A stretch of 64,000 nucleotides of DNA from Bradyrhizobium sp. Arg816. GTDB lineage: Bacteria; Pseudomonadota; Alphaproteobacteria; Rhizobiales; Xanthobacteraceae. This document shows, piece after piece, positions 51,257 to 60,728 of this stretch. Made by a program: the position numbers and the translations under genes. The notes below the pieces were generated by a model that searched no databases, was not told the DNA's origin, and saw only the letters and a program-made list of their open reading frames with translations. The stretch spans positions 310,001-374,000 of the forward strand of contig NZ_JAPRAQ010000001.1 in assembly GCF_029989365.1 (NCBI RefSeq). Direction: 5' to 3'. Position 1 is the first letter of the stretch. Each line of letters opens with the position of its first letter.

Positions 51257-52641
51257 TGCACCAACTGGACATACTGGCTTTTCGGCAGCTTCGTTTGCGA
51301 TGGGCACCCGGTGGTGTCAAAGGTGGCATTGCCGTTGAACGCGACTGACTTGGCGATCAACTGGCCACAACCGCCGCCGGTGCCGCCTACGGCGATCGTC
51401 GGATTGCCCTGAAAAGTCACCGATGCGTTCGGCGCATAGATGTTTCCTGTAAGGGTGATGTTGCTGTTTCCGCCAAAGCTCACATCCGCCGCTGAAGCAT
51501 CGTACATGGACATGTACTGGAATAATGCAGCGCTGGACTGAAGGGCCGTGGGAAGCGACGCGAGACTTGGAGCTGTTGCCGGCCCCTTGAGGGTGAGCGT
51601 GCCGCCCCCCTTCGTGTCGATTGTCGCCCCGGGCAGCAGAATGAAGGTCACTCCTGTGCATGGACTGTTACAGGTGATCGAGGAGCCGCCTTTGAGGGAC
51701 AACGTATTTGAGATGAAGTACACCGACACGCCTGAAGCCAAGTTCAAATTGCTATTTCCTGTCGTCGAAACATTGTCATTCGTGCATTTGGAGGTGGCCG
51801 TGTAAGCGACGAGTTTCGGAGCGTTTGGAATGTTTAGTGACGCGCAAGTTGGAAGACCGCATTTGGCGGGGAGCGTGGGATTCGCTCCGCACAACGTGGT
51901 GAGCGCGCCATCGAGAGCGGAGAAGGGATTGGCGGTCGGGGTCGGCAAATACGTCAACGCCTTGTTACAGAACGATGCGGCACCCGTGCAGCCACCGACA
52001 GTCGACAGCGAGCCGAGATTCATGGTCATCCCGCCGCCGGTGAAGTCGATTGCATTCTTGGCCGTACTGTTCGAGGCCATTCCGCAATTGGGCGCATTGA
52101 TGTTCGGGCTGCCTTGGAAACCGATGGGGCCTGTCAATGCCAGGACGCAAGGCGGGTACAGCACACTCTTGATTGTGGCCACGGCCGTCGCGGGTATGGT
52201 GACAGTGGTCAATCCAAGCACGCGCGCCAGGTATGCTGGCTGTTGCTGGCTGACAGTGGCCTGAACGTAAGTTCCGGCCGTCCCCTTCCATGACGTGAGC
52301 GAAGCGATCTGGACCGACTGCGAGATTCCCGACGGAAGGCCGCCCCCACACTGGGAGCCGGGATAGGACGTGCTGCCCGTGTTGCAGAACGCGTTCTGTG
52401 CCGCGGCCTGCTTGGCGCGATAGTCCACGGTTTGCGTAACCGCGCACGGTGCGTTCGATAAGCACAATTGCTGCATGGCACCCGAGACAGCGGCGGCATC
52501 GGCGGCATTCTGCGCGTGCTGCCTCGTCACGTACCACGATCCCGCCTCACCCCCGAGCGCAACCACTCCTATCAACGGCGTCAGGGCGAGAACGGTTGCA
52601 AAGGCGGCGGCACCGCGACGAGAGTGAAGCAAGCCACGCAT
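51253..52641 (-). CDS. TadG-like pilus assembly protein
   Basis: A 462-residue TadG/Flp-assembly protein. SRRGAAAFATVLALTPLIGV at residues 7-26 is the anchoring helix, then GGEAGSWYVTRQHAQNAADA, the standard TadG start. The large C-terminal part is Gly/Thr/Asn-rich with many short beta repeats (SSITCNSPC, GGNSNITLTGNIYAPN), suggestive of a beta-helix exposed outside the cell. It lacks the usual von Willebrand A motif as far as I can see. Surface role or adhesion is plausible. Confidence 0.82.
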   Translation of the reverse strand: MRGLLHSRRGAAAFATVLALTPLIGVVALGGEAGSWYVTRQHAQNAADAAAVSGAMQQLCLSNAPCAVTQTVDYRAKQAAAQNAFCNTGSTSYPGSQCGGGLPSGISQSVQIASLTSWKGTAGTYVQATVSQQQPAYLARVLGLTTVTIPATAVATIKSVLYPPCVLALTGPIGFQGSPNINAPNCGMASNSTAKNAIDFTGGGMTMNLGSLSTVGGCTGAASFCNKALTYLPTPTANPFSALDGALTTLCGANPTLPAKCGLPTCASLNIPNAPKLVAYTATSKCTNDNVSTTGNSNLNLASGVSVYFISNTLSLKGGSSITCNSPCTGVTFILLPGATIDTKGGGTLTLKGPATAPSLASLPTALQSSAALFQYMSMYDASAADVSFGGNSNITLTGNIYAPNASVTFQGNPTIAVGGTGGGCGQLIAKSVAFNGNATFDTTGCPSQTKLPKSQYVQLVQ

Positions 52642-52650
52642 GGACCACTC

Positions 52651-53184
52651 CTATTGAAATCGCTCTGCGTAAACCAGTGTGAACGAACAGGGATTGGCGT
52701 TGCCGCTCCGACAGATCACCGATCGCAGCACGATCGGCGCCACGGTGACGGTCGTGGAGTAGGTGTAGTGCTTGGGCGAACCAGGGTTGGCTGCGGAGCA
52801 GGCGGCCATGCTATCGCTGCAGACGACCTGGAGATTGTTGATGGGATAACCCGACACCGACGTGGGGAGCGCCGACTTCCAGCTTGCCCAGGAAGTAATG
52901 TCCTGTGGCGGGTTGTACTGGATCTTTTGCCCGAAGGCGCGCAGTGCCTCCCACCCGGATACGAACCGAAAACCCGCGGCGGCGACATCGGCAAGCGGCA
53001 TGAGCAGGCTCGACACCAGGATGATGTAAACGAACATCATCTCAAGCGCGGCCGCGCCGCGCTGATCGGCGATGAAAGATCTTTGATGACTCGCGCGCCC
53101 GCCTCGACGGGCTCTTGGCACGTCTGGATGCAGCCTCAGGGCACGAGCGATCCGACCGATGTCCATGACAGTTCTGCCACGCAT
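52651..53184 (-). CDS. TadE-like pilus protein
   Basis: A 177-residue protein with a basic N-terminal ~40 residues, then DQRGAAALEMMFVYIILVSS, again the RGAAAxE pseudopilin-like signal and helix. An exported C-terminal domain with Cys pairs follows (VVCSDSMAAC). The ATG at 53184 overlaps the end of the methyltransferase gene; 53166 is an alternative. It is the second TadE-type subunit here. Confidence 0.75.
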   Translation of the reverse strand: MRGRTVMDIGRIARALRLHPDVPRARRGGRASHQRSFIADQRGAAALEMMFVYIILVSSLLMPLADVAAAGFRFVSGWEALRAFGQKIQYNPPQDITSWASWKSALPTSVSGYPINNLQVVCSDSMAACSAANPGSPKHYTYSTTVTVAPIVLRSVICRSGNANPCSFTLVYAERFQ

Positions 53185-53189
53185 AGCGC

Positions 53190-53852
53190 TCACCAAACGT
53201 AAGGGATCAATCTCCAACGCGATGCTTCGTAACTCGAATATTCCGGGCAAGTGCGCCGAAGCAGGTCTTCCTCGTAGAGGATCCGGCACACCTGAACGCC
53301 GATATGCAGGACCAGCACAAGCACCGTGACCGGTGTCAGGTATTGCAGCACGACGCCCACGATCACGATCTCTTCCGCGAAATAGAGCGGATGCTTGATC
53401 CATCGATAGGGGCCGGTTTGCACCACCGAACGCGCCTGCGGCACCAGGCTGAACGACCGCCCCAGGTGCCGGATGGTGACAAGCATCATGACCAGGCCGA
53501 TCAGCACGCAGGCGGTCGACAGCAGGTTCGGCAACGCCTCGTCGGTCTTGCCGAAGAAGGAGATCGTCCACGGCAGATAGGAGCCGACGAATGCAGCTAT
53601 TCTCGGCATGACCCCGTCCGCATGCGCCTTTGCCGGTGATCTCGTCAGGATCAGCAGCGCCAGCAGCATGTAGAAGATGGCAAGGCAAAAGCTCGACAGA
53701 AGTGATGGCCAGGGATCGGTAAACGAGCCAATTCTGATGGCGACGCAGAGTGCCAGCAACATGAACCACATGCTGCCGAGCAGTTGCATCGTCCACTCAT
53801 GAGGCCGGCTCTTCGACAGCGACCGGTTCTTCGACAGGGTCAGCGTGTTCAT
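53190..53852 (-). CDS. Isoprenylcysteine carboxyl methyltransferase-like membrane protein
   Basis: A 220-residue integral membrane protein with five or so helices. Residues ~150-205 carry the family SAM-binding pattern: VVQTGPYRWIKHPLYFAEEI and, further on, ILYEEDLLRRTCPEYSSY. Such enzymes methylate carboxyl or small lipid groups at membranes. It lies 3 nt after tadC and just before a TadE-like gene, wholly inside the Tad operon. CpaA here is the short type without a methylase domain. Methylation of pilin or a pseudopilin is therefore a reasonable but unproven guess. Confidence 0.8.
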   Translation of the reverse strand: MNTLTLSKNRSLSKSRPHEWTMQLLGSMWFMLLALCVAIRIGSFTDPWPSLLSSFCLAIFYMLLALLILTRSPAKAHADGVMPRIAAFVGSYLPWTISFFGKTDEALPNLLSTACVLIGLVMMLVTIRHLGRSFSLVPQARSVVQTGPYRWIKHPLYFAEEIVIVGVVLQYLTPVTVLVLVLHIGVQVCRILYEEDLLRRTCPEYSSYEASRWRLIPYVW

Positions 53853-53855
53853 GGC

Positions 53856-54767
53856 TCACTTCACCCCGATGCTGGAGAACGTACGCACAAGATGCAGGAA
53901 CGGACTGCCACCCAAAATGACGAACATGGCCGGAAGCAGGAACAGCACCATCGGAATCGTCAGCTTGGCGCCCAGCTTGTGAGCTCGTTCCTCCAGATTG
54001 GTAATGCGCTCTCGCCGGAGGTCGATGGCGATGCTGCGCAAGGCCTGACTCAACGGCGTTCCGTATTGCAGGCTTTGGCTCACCATGGTGCCGAACCGGC
54101 GAAGTCCTTCTGACGTCGATGCCAATTTCTCGAATGCCTCGCTGCGATTTGGCAATATCCTGAGATCATCGAGAAGGCCGTACAAAACCCGGGCCATGGC
54201 AGGATTGGTTTCACTCATCTCGTCCGCGACGCGCTCCAGCGCACTTTCCAGACCCATTCCCGCTTCGCTGCAGACAACCAGCAAGTCGATCATATCCGGA
54301 GTACCAAGCCGAATGCCGGCATTGAAGCGCCGCTTCAACACTAGCAGGATCAACCGCGGCCCCATGATTCCGATCACCACGCCCATGAGACCGAAGATCA
54401 GCATATCGGCCAGAGGCTTCCCGAGAAGCTGCCCAACGAACAAGGCAACGACCGGGAAAAGGAACATGCTGACGGTTTTGACACCGATCCAGATCGACAA
54501 GGTCCGATGAGGATTCAAACCCGACGATTGAACGACCATTCGGAGCTGGTCGAGATTTTCCACCGAGTAGAACCGTCGGTACCGCGTGCCGAGTGACGAA
54601 AGCCAACCGGTCACGTCCTGGAAGGGCGCTGACGGGCCGGGAATGCCCAGCACGGCGTTTGACACCCGTGTGTTCAACGCACGAATGTGGACCTCGTGGA
54701 TCATCAACACGGCGGTCGCAGCCGCAATTATGATAGCGAGGGCCACCAAACCGAGACCAAGGGTCAT
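53856..54767 (-). CDS. tadC: Tad inner-membrane platform protein TadC
   Basis: A 303-residue type II secretion F-domain protein. The ATG at 54767 overlaps the tadB stop by ATGA. Helices lie at ~5-25, ~90-130 and near the end; GTPDMIDLLVVCSEAGMGLE and SLQYGTPLSQALRSIAIDLR are F-domain landmarks. With TadB it anchors the CpaF ATPase at the membrane. Confidence 0.92.
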   Translation of the reverse strand: MTLGLGLVALAIIIAAATAVLMIHEVHIRALNTRVSNAVLGIPGPSAPFQDVTGWLSSLGTRYRRFYSVENLDQLRMVVQSSGLNPHRTLSIWIGVKTVSMFLFPVVALFVGQLLGKPLADMLIFGLMGVVIGIMGPRLILLVLKRRFNAGIRLGTPDMIDLLVVCSEAGMGLESALERVADEMSETNPAMARVLYGLLDDLRILPNRSEAFEKLASTSEGLRRFGTMVSQSLQYGTPLSQALRSIAIDLRRERITNLEERAHKLGAKLTIPMVLFLLPAMFVILGGSPFLHLVRTFSSIGVK

Positions 54768-55693
54768 AGTTCTGTTTCCCTTCTGACCATCCAACGGATC
54801 ACAAGGGACCCGATAATCACCGAGGCCGCCGCATAGGCCAGCAGCCTGTTTCCCGTCGGATCATAGATCAGCAGATCGACTGTTACCGGATTGATCGCGT
54901 AAAGCAGCCCGCCGACAATGATGGGCGACAATGAAAGCGCTCGTGAGGAAAAGATCACCTCTCCAGCCAGAGCCTTCGCGCGAGCCGCGAGCGCGACACG
55001 CTGCCGCACAGTATCGCCCAGCGTTTGCAGCGTTTCACTCAAGCTGCCACCCGACTTCAGCTGGACTGCAAGCGTGACCGCAAAGATCCCATACTCCGCC
55101 ACCTGGGTTCGCCGATAGACAGCTTCGACAGCCTCCTCTGGAGGTCTGCCCAAACTCACTTCGCTGCATACGATTGCAAACTGCCCGGCGGTTGGTTGCG
55201 GCATCTCGCGAGCAATGGTGCGAAATGCCTCGGTCACGGGGAGCCCGGACCGCACAGTACTCGTCACCAACTGGATCGCGTCGGGCAGCTGCCGAAACAG
55301 TTGACTGGCGAGACGATGTCGCTGCCATCCAAACAGACCTCGCACCACCACGACCGCGACAAGAACAGCCGCGGGATATGCGTAACCGTCGGAGAACCTC
55401 AGCACGCTGTTGGCATAGAGGATTGCGACTGCGGCGATCACGCCGGCAAATAGCACATATGCGGGATGCAAGGCGTAAGCTATCCCAGGCTTGTAACTGA
55501 CCATGCGGAAGAGAAGCTGCCAGCGGGACCCGGCCTCCAACCGGCGAATGGAGGGCAGTTTCGCCGCCTCTGAGACTGGCAGAGCGATCGCCAGCTGTCG
55601 ATCGATGCGTCGTTGTCGCGCGTCGAGCCACAACGCGGTAGCTGCTGCGCAGATCAGGAGCGCCAGGTCAATTGTCGTCAGGAACTCCGGCAT
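54764..55693 (-). CDS. tadB: Tad inner-membrane platform protein TadB
   Basis: A 309-residue F-domain protein. LPDAIQLVTSTVRSGLPVTE and LKSGGSLSETLQTLGDTVRQ are standard. N-terminal and C-terminal helices give about four membrane spans. Start overlaps the cpaF stop at 55693. Partner of TadC. Confidence 0.92.
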   Translation of the reverse strand: MPEFLTTIDLALLICAAATALWLDARQRRIDRQLAIALPVSEAAKLPSIRRLEAGSRWQLLFRMVSYKPGIAYALHPAYVLFAGVIAAVAILYANSVLRFSDGYAYPAAVLVAVVVVRGLFGWQRHRLASQLFRQLPDAIQLVTSTVRSGLPVTEAFRTIAREMPQPTAGQFAIVCSEVSLGRPPEEAVEAVYRRTQVAEYGIFAVTLAVQLKSGGSLSETLQTLGDTVRQRVALAARAKALAGEVIFSSRALSLSPIIVGGLLYAINPVTVDLLIYDPTGNRLLAYAAASVIIGSLVIRWMVRRETEL

Positions 55694-57093
55694 TACAGCT
55701 GCCTCATGGCTTCGGCCCAGGCTCGATCAAGCCCATAATAGGTCAGGCGGCTCTTGAATTTGGGGACCGCGTTGGTGGACCTATAGGTGCCCGATATCCG
55801 CCCGTGAACGTCCTCGTGCTCATATTCGAACGCCGCGATGTCATTGGTGGTGATCACCTCGCCTTCCAGCCCGATCACCTCGCAAATCTGGATGACGCGG
55901 CGCTGTCCGTCGCGCATGCGTTCGACTTGCACGATGAGATCCAGCGCAGCGACGATCTGAGACCTGATCGCCCGCAGCGGCAGATTCGGCTGTCCCATCT
56001 GCACCATGTTCTCGATACGGGTCATTGCATCGCGGGCGCTATTGGCATGCACCGTGGAGATCGAACCATCATGACCGGTGTTCATCGCTTGCAGCATGTC
56101 GAACGCTTCAGCGCCGCGCACCTCGCCTACGACGATCCGGTCGGGACGCATCCGAAGCGCATTCCACACCAGGTCGCGTTGTGTCACCTGCCCCGTGCCT
56201 TCGAGGCTCGGAGGCCGGGTCTCCAGGCTGATCACGTGCGGCTGTTGAAGCTGCAACTCAGCTGCATCCTCGATGGTGACGATGCGCTCACTGTGATCGA
56301 TGAACTGGCTCAGGGCGTTCAACAGCGTCGTCTTGCCAGAACCGGTACCGCCGGAGACCAGAACATTCAGCCGGGATCGGGCGGCGATTTCCAGCAACGC
56401 TCCCATGGCCGCCGTCACCGAGCCGTTCTGGATCATGCCGGCCATGTCCAGACGGCGGCTCGGGAATTTCCGGATCGATATGCAGGGGCTATGGATCGCG
56501 AGCGGCGGGAAGATGATGTTGACCCGGCTGCCGTCCGGCAAGCGGCAATCCACCATCGGACTGGATTCGTCGACCCGGCGCCCGACTTGCGCAGCGATTT
56601 TCTGTGCTACCGAGGCGATGTGATCATTGTCGCGGAATCGCACCGCGATCCGTTCCAGCTTACCATTTCGCTCGACGTAAACGTTACTCGGTCCGTTGAC
56701 CATGATGTCGTTAATCGATTGATCGAGCAGAAGCGGACGGAGCGGACCGTAGCCGGTCATGTCGTCCGCAATCTCGTCCGCTAGCTGAAACTGCTCACGA
56801 CCCGACAGTTCGAGCCGTTCCTGGTTGGCAATTCCGTGGATGATCTCCTCGATTTGCCGCCGAAGAACATCGCGCGAAACAGTTGCGGCCACCGACGGCT
56901 CAATCTGCTCGATGACCCGTTCGCGCAGCGAAGCCGGCATCACCGGCCGCTGAATGGAAGGTTCGTCGCGCCTTGGAGATGCAGGCAAGACTGGCGTAGA
57001 TGCCGGCAAGCTCGGCGTCGACGCAGGCAAGCCTGACGTCAATGCAGGCAAGCGAGCTGGCATGTCGTCCTCGCGCCGACCAAACTTTTTCAT
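55693..57093 (-). CDS. cpaF: Tad pilus ATPase CpaF/TadA
   Basis: A 466-residue secretion ATPase. Walker A is [17 protein letters not shown] (~245), Walker B and the Asp box lie in [20 protein letters not shown], and the His box in [14 protein letters not shown]. It powers pilus extension and probably retraction. Residues 15-40 carry a Leu-Pro-Ala-Ser/Thr heptad repeat ([14 protein letters not shown]) before the conserved N-domain. Overlaps cpaE by 4 nt. Confidence 0.95.
   Translation of the reverse strand: MKKFGRREDDMPARLPALTSGLPASTPSLPASTPVLPASPRRDEPSIQRPVMPASLRERVIEQIEPSVAATVSRDVLRRQIEEIIHGIANQERLELSGREQFQLADEIADDMTGYGPLRPLLLDQSINDIMVNGPSNVYVERNGKLERIAVRFRDNDHIASVAQKIAAQVGRRVDESSPMVDCRLPDGSRVNIIFPPLAIHSPCISIRKFPSRRLDMAGMIQNGSVTAAMGALLEIAARSRLNVLVSGGTGSGKTTLLNALSQFIDHSERIVTIEDAAELQLQQPHVISLETRPPSLEGTGQVTQRDLVWNALRMRPDRIVVGEVRGAEAFDMLQAMNTGHDGSISTVHANSARDAMTRIENMVQMGQPNLPLRAIRSQIVAALDLIVQVERMRDGQRRVIQICEVIGLEGEVITTNDIAAFEYEHEDVHGRISGTYRSTNAVPKFKSRLTYYGLDRAWAEAMRQL
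56974..57051 (-). repeat. 21-bp tandem repeat in cpaF
   Basis: Four imperfect 21-bp units encode [21 protein letters not shown] and LPASPRR. The repeat is in frame and could vary in copy number among strains. Confidence 0.7.
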
Positions 57094-58292
57094 AGCCCGA
57101 GCAGCCTCCTGAGCAGTCCCTTCCTCTCGGCACCGACACCCGTGATCTCTCGTACGATCGGAGCGAGGTGACGCCGCAGTCCTGATACGTGCTTTAGAGC
57201 CGGAATTCCGAGATTGACCGCTTGGGTCATCCCCTTCCCGAGATCGGGGATCACCATGTCCGGTTCTGCGCCCAGAGCCTTGGCCATCGTGGCCTTGGGA
57301 AGTCCTCCGGCGCGACCGGCACGATTGAGCAAGGTAAAGACCCGATCCTTGCCGGCGATATTGGTGACCGCGGTGCGGAGTGCATGGGCGTTGCGAAGTC
57401 CGGTCACTTCGGCCTCCAGCAGCACCAGCACGTGGCGGGAGAGCGTGATCACCGGATGGATCGACGGCGGAAACGGGACAGGCACATCGACGACGATGTA
57501 GTTGAATCGTTGCCGGAGCAGACCGAGCACGTGTCTCACGCCCGCTTCAGTGATGTCGAGCTGCGCATCAAGCTCTTCATCGGCGGAAATCAGGCAAACC
57601 CGCTCGTTGACATCGATGGCCGCCCGCTCGAGGAACAATGTGTCCGCCCGCATCGGGTTTTCCAAAGCGATCCGCAGCCCCGGTCCAGGCTGAACACCCA
57701 GCATCACTGCCGTCTCGCCACCTTGCAGGTGAAGGTCGAGCAGCGCGACCTTCGCTTTCGTGGTCTCCGCGATTTGGAGCGCCAGGTTGATGGCAATGCT
57801 CGTTGCTCCGGCGCCGCCCTGCGCGCCACAGATCGAGATCACATGCCCGCCACGATCGGGACCGGGCGCCACATCGCCAAGCAACTTCGGGCGCAGTTGA
57901 TCCAACACCATGTCCCGTGTCAGCGGCCTCGGCAGATACTCCGTCAAGCCGATCTCCATCAGCTCACGGTAGAAGGTGATCTCTCTGCTCTCTCCAATCA
58001 GCGCCACCCGAACATCGGGTGGGCAGACGCCGGCCAGCCTTTCCAGTTCGGTAAAGGGATCATCGATTCCACTGATGTCCGTGACCAATGCGGATATCTC
58101 GGTGTCGGTTTCCAGCATACGTATCGCATTACGGATCGTGCCGCGCCGGATCGACAAGTTGCTACCTTCGAGGCCCTTGCGCAGAGCCGCTGCACTGAGC
58201 TCGTCATTTACGAAACAGACGATGCGATCGCGCGTTACAACAGACGCTTGCTCTTCAGACGGACTTACCACTGCCATGTTAGAGATCACCAC
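57090..58292 (-). CDS. cpaE: Tad pilus localization ATPase-like protein CpaE/TadZ
   Basis: A 400-residue protein. Residues ~25-130 form a receiver-like domain without clear phospho-acceptor context. From ~150 a MinD/ParA-type ATPase begins: VISICGAQGGAGATSIAINL is a deviant Walker A with A for K, and later DVPVPFPPSIHPVI. CpaE/TadZ positions the pilus machine, often at a pole. The C-terminus has KGMTQAVNLGIPALKHV. Confidence 0.92.
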   Translation of the reverse strand: MVISNMAVVSPSEEQASVVTRDRIVCFVNDELSAAALRKGLEGSNLSIRRGTIRNAIRMLETDTEISALVTDISGIDDPFTELERLAGVCPPDVRVALIGESREITFYRELMEIGLTEYLPRPLTRDMVLDQLRPKLLGDVAPGPDRGGHVISICGAQGGAGATSIAINLALQIAETTKAKVALLDLHLQGGETAVMLGVQPGPGLRIALENPMRADTLFLERAAIDVNERVCLISADEELDAQLDITEAGVRHVLGLLRQRFNYIVVDVPVPFPPSIHPVITLSRHVLVLLEAEVTGLRNAHALRTAVTNIAGKDRVFTLLNRAGRAGGLPKATMAKALGAEPDMVIPDLGKGMTQAVNLGIPALKHVSGLRRHLAPIVREITGVGAERKGLLRRLLGL

Positions 58293-58301
58293 AGCCTCCC
58301 C

Positions 58302-59213
58302 TTACCGACGTGACGATGCGGCCGAAGCGACCGGCGTTGATGAGGCGATCGCCGGCAAGACATCGCCAGTCGACGCCATGCGCGTGCTCCCTGCATCGTC
58401 TCTCCGAACCGAGTATTTCGTGCCGCTATTGCGTGCATAGATCACGACCGTCGCGTCGGTGTCCCCTGTATCCTGTCGATCGACCGCTGACCGTACGGCG
58501 AGGGAGAGCTTCCCGAGCTGCGCTGCGACGACGACTTTCTTGACCTGCTCCGGCGCGAGCTGCAGCGATACGGTACGCGCCACCTTACCGGCCGAGGCGT
58601 TGCTGGCCGAGCCGCCTTGCACGATCTCCTGGTCAATCGCGACAATTCGAACATTGTGGGCGACGGTTTCGCTCAGCGTGCCGTGCTGGTGATCCGGATT
58701 TTGCTTCTCGCTTGCTGTCGTCGACTCCTCGGTCAACACGACATCCACGTAATCACCCGGCCAGATCAGACCCGAGACACCGGAGGCGGCGTCAACATTG
58801 ATGCTGATCGCACGGCTATCCGGCGCCAACACGCTGGCGAGGAAACCCCGTTCGCGCGGGCGCAATATGTCCTTCGATGTGACGGGACTGCCAGTGTCGA
58901 GGAAGTTACGAACCAGCGATCCGCGAAGTCCGATCCTGGCGTCGGGCGTATCAAGGATTGCCCCTGCAGGAACGCCATCCGACGATGACGCGGAGCGGGT
59001 CGTGAAATCTTCATCGCGGGCCAGCGTCCCTCTCGGTAGCGGATGTGCCGCGACGAAATACCCGACGGGGGCAGGCGCCGGAGCCGGAGTACTCTCCGCA
59101 ATCTGGACCGGGACCTGTGCCTTCGGCAGGTTCATGCTGTAGGCGATGAGCCCGAGCGCTGCCGTCGCCAGCACAAACACCATGATGATCGAGAGGCGCA
59201 AAGCGGATGACAT
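58302..59213 (-). CDS. cpaB: Tad pilus assembly protein CpaB/RcpC
   Basis: A 303-residue periplasmic protein with an N-terminal helix (LSIIMVFVLATAALGLIAYS) and an SAF domain (YFVAAHPLPRGTLARDEDFT). RAISINVDAASGVSGLIWPG and DYVDVVL are typical of RcpC. AAGGA precedes the ATG at 59213, one nt past the cpaA stop. RcpC links the secretin to peptidoglycan or the platform. Confidence 0.93.
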   Translation of the reverse strand: MSSALRLSIIMVFVLATAALGLIAYSMNLPKAQVPVQIAESTPAPAPAPVGYFVAAHPLPRGTLARDEDFTTRSASSSDGVPAGAILDTPDARIGLRGSLVRNFLDTGSPVTSKDILRPRERGFLASVLAPDSRAISINVDAASGVSGLIWPGDYVDVVLTEESTTASEKQNPDHQHGTLSETVAHNVRIVAIDQEIVQGGSASNASAGKVARTVSLQLAPEQVKKVVVAAQLGKLSLAVRSAVDRQDTGDTDATVVIYARNSGTKYSVRRDDAGSTRMASTGDVLPAIASSTPVASAASSRR

Positions 59214-59214
59214 G

Positions 59215-59730
59215 TCAAAGTCCTTTGCTGAAAACCGTCCAGATACCACCGCACGCTATGGCAACCCCGTAAGGTAACGGCGCGTGTCGCAAATGGCGCC
59301 AACGCTCTATCGCGTAGACGCGACGTACGAGCGATGATCCGGCGGGCGCGAGCCGGGGATGTGGCAGGAGGCGCATCATCACATGCACCAGGGCAAGGAC
59401 GCCGCCGGCCAGCGCGGTGATCGTCAACAACTGAATCACGCCCGTCAGCGGAAGACCGATCGCCAGTGCGACCAGCAGCTTGACATCACCGCCACCAATC
59501 AATCCCCGCTGGTAAATCATGAACAGCAGCAGGAACAGGATCGTCGTTGCGATCAGGGATTCGAGGATTTGCATCGGGTTGGCGAATTGACCAGCGATCC
59601 CGAGCAGCGCCAGCGCCAGGCAGATGTCGTTTCGGATCAATCTTGTCGCGACATCGATACTTGCGACGTATAGCAACAATAAGATTTCGATAAACGAGGT
59701 TATGGAAAAAATCCAACTCATCAAACGCAC
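59215..59730 (-). CDS. cpaA: Prepilin peptidase CpaA/TadV
   Basis: A 171-residue A24-family aspartic peptidase. The two active-site Asp residues are in YVASIDVATRLIRND and GLIGGGDVKLLVALA. About five membrane helices are visible. It is short and has no N-methylase domain, so it would cut Flp and pseudopilin leaders but not methylate them. It lies 57 nt after the nearer flp gene. Confidence 0.92.
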   Translation of the reverse strand: MRLMSWIFSITSFIEILLLLYVASIDVATRLIRNDICLALALLGIAGQFANPMQILESLIATTILFLLLFMIYQRGLIGGGDVKLLVALAIGLPLTGVIQLLTITALAGGVLALVHVMMRLLPHPRLAPAGSSLVRRVYAIERWRHLRHAPLPYGVAIACGGIWTVFSKGL

Positions 59731-59787
59731 GCCTCAAACAAACCGTAGCGACATTCTCCCGTGACTTCACGAGCCAAGACGGCTGTA

Positions 59788-60003
59788 TTAGCTTCCGACG
59801 GCGGCGCTGATCGCGGCGCTGATCGCACCAACTCCGCTCGTCAGCACGTTCGCGACATTTCCGTTAGCGCCCGTACCCAAAGCAGCACTCACGGCGCCGA
59901 CCATGCAAGCCGCAAGCATCACGTATTCGAACGACACCACTCCGTCCTTGTCCGTGCGCAGACGCTTCAGCGCATTCATGCACTTGACGTGATACCTCGA
60001 CAT
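59788..60003 (-). CDS. flp: Flp-family type IVb pilin (second copy)
   Basis: A 71-residue Flp pilin. LRTDKDGVVSFEYVMLAACM has the Gly-Val cleavage point and the EY pair five residues on, the Flp signature. The mature pilin is Ala/Gly-rich and ~50 residues. It follows the other flp and a strong hairpin, so it is probably made at lower level. Confidence 0.9.
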   Translation of the reverse strand: MSRYHVKCMNALKRLRTDKDGVVSFEYVMLAACMVGAVSAALGTGANGNVANVLTSGVGAISAAISAAVGS

Positions 60004-60081
60004 GGGAGGAATCCCTGCTTGGCTCGAAGTCAGAACTTTCAGAAGTGATGCTGTGGGAGCAATTCAATTCATGAATGCACG

Positions 60082-60118
60082 CCGAAAGAAAATTGGGGGG
60101 CAGATTCCGGTGCCCCCC
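60082..60118 (-). terminator. Intrinsic terminator/attenuator between the two flp genes
   Basis: On the reverse strand GGGGGGCA and TGCCCCCC pair perfectly (8 bp, loop of 8) at 60095-60118, followed by AATTTTCTTTC. It lies 21 nt downstream of the first flp stop and ahead of the second flp. Partial termination would give more first pilin than the rest of the operon. Confidence 0.7.
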
Positions 60119-60138
60119 TCCGGGGCAAGATGCCTGAA

Positions 60139-60348
60139 CTACACAGCCGCGGTGAAAGCGGCCGTGATGGCGGTAATACCGCCCGTCAGCGCCGTCGCGA
60201 TAGCACCGCCGGCTCCGGTACCGAACGCCGCGGTCACGGCGCCGATGATGCAAGCCGCGACAATGATGTACTCGAAAGACACCACGCCGTCCTGGTCCGT
60301 GCGCAGACGCTTCAACGCTTCCGTGGCCTTGATGTAATGCTTCAACAT
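60139..60348 (-). CDS. flp: Flp-family type IVb pilin (first copy)
   Basis: A 69-residue Flp pilin. LRTDQDGVVSFEYIIVAACI is the processing region. It is the first gene of the Tad operon and near-identical to the second copy in the leader and EY region but differs in the C-terminal tail (GITAITAAFTAAV). Probably the major pilin. Confidence 0.92.
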   Translation of the reverse strand: MLKHYIKATEALKRLRTDQDGVVSFEYIIVAACIIGAVTAAFGTGAGGAIATALTGGITAITAAFTAAV

Positions 60349-60728
60349 TGAGAAATTCCCTCCTCAGAATGAATTTGCATATCTGTCAGCAGGAAATGGC
60401 GATGCTAACAATGTCGATTTATAATCTGTGACCGCGACGATGCTGCGGGAATTCGGGAGTACCTCGGCGACCTCGATCAGCCGCTACGCTCGCCGCGTTG
60501 GCGGAGGCACCATCCGCGATGGATGCACGCCGACTTCGCAACATGTGCCGGCTCGGTATTAGTCCACCACCGGGGGACGAAACGTTCGGTATTTTCTGTG
60601 ATGATGCGGCACTCGAACGCGTGGCCAGGAAGACAGCGCCCTCCCGTCCTTTCCAATTCGACCAGCCCTTGGTTCATCGCCAGGGTGACGGACGGTGCCA
60701 CTATACAGTCCGTCGTGTCGAATTATGG
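60349..60728. other. Upstream region of the Tad operon
   Basis: About 380 bp between the first flp gene and the LysR gene. It should contain the Tad promoter, but I cannot point to a reliable one. A 74-codon frame at 60477-60701 has no recognised relatives. Confidence 0.5.

Noticed and set aside
60477..60701. 74-codon frame upstream of the Tad operon
   Set aside because: GTG start without a ribosome site, no relatives recognised; likely chance.
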